Source: Pseudomonas sp. B21-015
GTDB taxonomy: Bacteria; Pseudomonadota; Gammaproteobacteria; Pseudomonadales; Pseudomonadaceae
Reading direction: 5' to 3'
Assembly (NCBI RefSeq): GCF_024749285.1
Contig: NZ_CP087196.1
Location: 3,224,001-3,288,000 of the forward strand
DNA: 64,000 bases
Shown: positions 62,881-64,000 of the stretch, one piece after another
Numbering within the stretch: position 1 is the stretch's first letter
Layout: the number at the start of each line of letters is the position of its first letter
Program-made: the position numbers and the translations under genes
The notes under the pieces: generated by a model
Database searches by the model: none
What the model saw: the letters and a program-made list of their open reading frames with translations, nothing else
What the model was told of the DNA's origin: nothing

Positions 62881-64000
62881 ATGAACGCAAAAACAGAAAT
62901 AGCTGACGAACTGACGCAGCCTCTAGACTTCGAAGACCCGAGACAAGATGACCTCGAACTTCTAGAGGAGTTCGACCGTAACCAAGCAAAGCACGCAGGT
63001 GCATATTCCGTCGAATTTATTCACAAAAAGGTGATAATTGCGGGAGCCTATCATAAGAACATCACATGCATTATGAAATTGGACAGCCAGACTCTAATTG
63101 GCTTCAAATCCACAGTCCAAGCAATCGCTCAAAGTGGTTCACGTGGGCCGCTTACACTGAGAAGCAACATCGGGACGCTCGAAAAAGCCTTGCGAGATGT
63201 TCCAACTAAAAAATTTACGCCAACGAGCTTTCAAAACCTGATCAAAAATAAAAGTAACTCGGCCGCTAATATACTTCGATTGTTTTTGAATATCTGGTAT
63301 CGGCTGGGCTATCCAGGGCTGACCTCAGAAACAATCGATGCGGTAAACTTTTTGAAACGCCCCGCCTCCCGCTCACGTGCAAGGATAACTTCTGACGACC
63401 CTACCGAAGGCTGGTATACATCTCAAGAATACGACGATCTAATTGACACTTATTGGACGGATTACGAGAGCGACAAGGTTGGTTTGCGTGATACTACGGC
63501 ATTGTTGCTCAACGGCCAATATGGCAGGCGCGGCATTCAATTAGCAACTCTTAAGGTCTGTGATTTTCAATGTGAAGATGAAACTGACGGTATCTCGGGA
63601 AAGCGGGTCAGCTTTCCTGGCGCTAAAGACAGGCACGCAGAAGAATGGTTTCGCGGATCGAAATTTGAGACCCACCCGATGGGCGATGACCTTTGGGATT
63701 TGTGCCAACTGCAAATAAAAGGCACTATATCCGACCACGAAAGATTATTTCAGTGCGAACTTACTCCATTTGAACGCAATCAGTTACCATTTTTTCAGAA
63801 AAATCCGAAAAAGTTAGTATCCCTCAAAAACAACCGATCTCAGTTATTCTCGGATAGTAGTTGTTCAACATCTCCTTTACATCTCAGGCCCGGCGGGATG
63901 GCAATTATTCTCAGCAATAATAAAGGCACTCCGGTCATTTCCCAGCGCACGGGACAGCCAGTGCGTCAGTTTGCTTACCGGATGAGGTATACGCGTGCTA
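62881..64000 (+). CDS. Second tyrosine recombinase-like protein, runs off the window
   Basis: The frame is open from the ATG at 62881 to the window end (373 codons, no stop). It begins MNAKTEIADELTQPLDFEDP and has no counterpart to known integrase N-termini. From about residue 200 a catalytic-type fold appears: LRDTTALLLNGQYGRRGIQLATLKVCDF carries the box I arginine in RRGIQLATLK. Near the end, QPVRQFAYRMRYTRA is where the HxxR box would fall, though histidine is replaced by tyrosine or is still to come. The second histidine and tyrosine lie beyond the window. No ribosome site is obvious. It is probably co-acting with the first recombinase. Confidence 0.75.
   Translation, partial: MNAKTEIADELTQPLDFEDPRQDDLELLEEFDRNQAKHAGAYSVEFIHKKVIIAGAYHKNITCIMKLDSQTLIGFKSTVQAIAQSGSRGPLTLRSNIGTLEKALRDVPTKKFTPTSFQNLIKNKSNSAANILRLFLNIWYRLGYPGLTSETIDAVNFLKRPASRSRARITSDDPTEGWYTSQEYDDLIDTYWTDYESDKVGLRDTTALLLNGQYGRRGIQLATLKVCDFQCEDETDGISGKRVSFPGAKDRHAEEWFRGSKFETHPMGDDLWDLCQLQIKGTISDHERLFQCELTPFERNQLPFFQKNPKKLVSLKNNRSQLFSDSSCSTSPLHLRPGGMAIILSNNKGTPVISQRTGQPVRQFAYRMRYTRA

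Overview
The window looks like a chromosomal stretch of a fluorescent pseudomonad (Pseudomonas fluorescens group). The evidence is the aprX-inh-aprDEF-pueB-pueA exoenzyme block, the selenocysteine formate dehydrogenase cluster with its own tRNA-Sec, several small Pseudomonas-type proteins (DUF1652, a structured-leader gene), and pairs of REP sequences in most core intergenic regions. Everything here is read from sequence and family knowledge; no database search was possible.

Left part (about 1-16,050) is accessory and much eroded. It holds a catalytically broken tyrosine recombinase, three GNAT acetyltransferases, an FMN reductase whose end was replaced by an insertion sequence, two identical 1,235-bp IS3-family copies with separate 3-bp target duplications, IS66 and IS21-type remnants, a SAM methyltransferase, a LysR/DUF2798 divergent pair, a sugar-type MFS transporter, a DUF2867 protein, a DJ-1/PfpI-TetR divergent pair with a clear operator palindrome, and a collapsed AlgE-type mannuronan C5-epimerase.

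Core part (about 16,200-61,260). It starts with a lysozyme inhibitor that joins an LprI-like and an MliC-like domain, a permease fragment, a lipoprotein, a periplasmic protein and a membrane diguanylate cyclase. Then come a small protein with a long structured leader, a tctCBA tricarboxylate transporter, and the selenoprotein block (fdnG with an in-frame UGA, fdnH, fdnI, fdhE, selA, selB, tRNA-Sec, all on the minus strand). After a PatB-type C-S lyase there is a FAN1-like nuclease overlapping a nuclease-helicase, a small lipoprotein, the exoprotease/lipase type I secretion operon, a RAYT remnant, reverse transsulfuration genes (cystathionine beta-synthase and gamma-lyase/synthase), a UvrD-like helicase, a pirin, phosphoglucomutase and a PLP-dependent MocR-type gene.

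Right end (61,270-64,000). A new element begins. A complete tyrosine recombinase (R-K-HxxR-H-Y all visible) is followed, after a tandem heptanucleotide repeat, by a second, divergent recombinase-like gene that runs off the window. The neighbouring MocR-type gene lacks most of its DNA-binding domain exactly at this border, so the element appears to have inserted into that gene. This multi-recombinase module and what lies beyond it are the best candidates for an undescribed mobile system.
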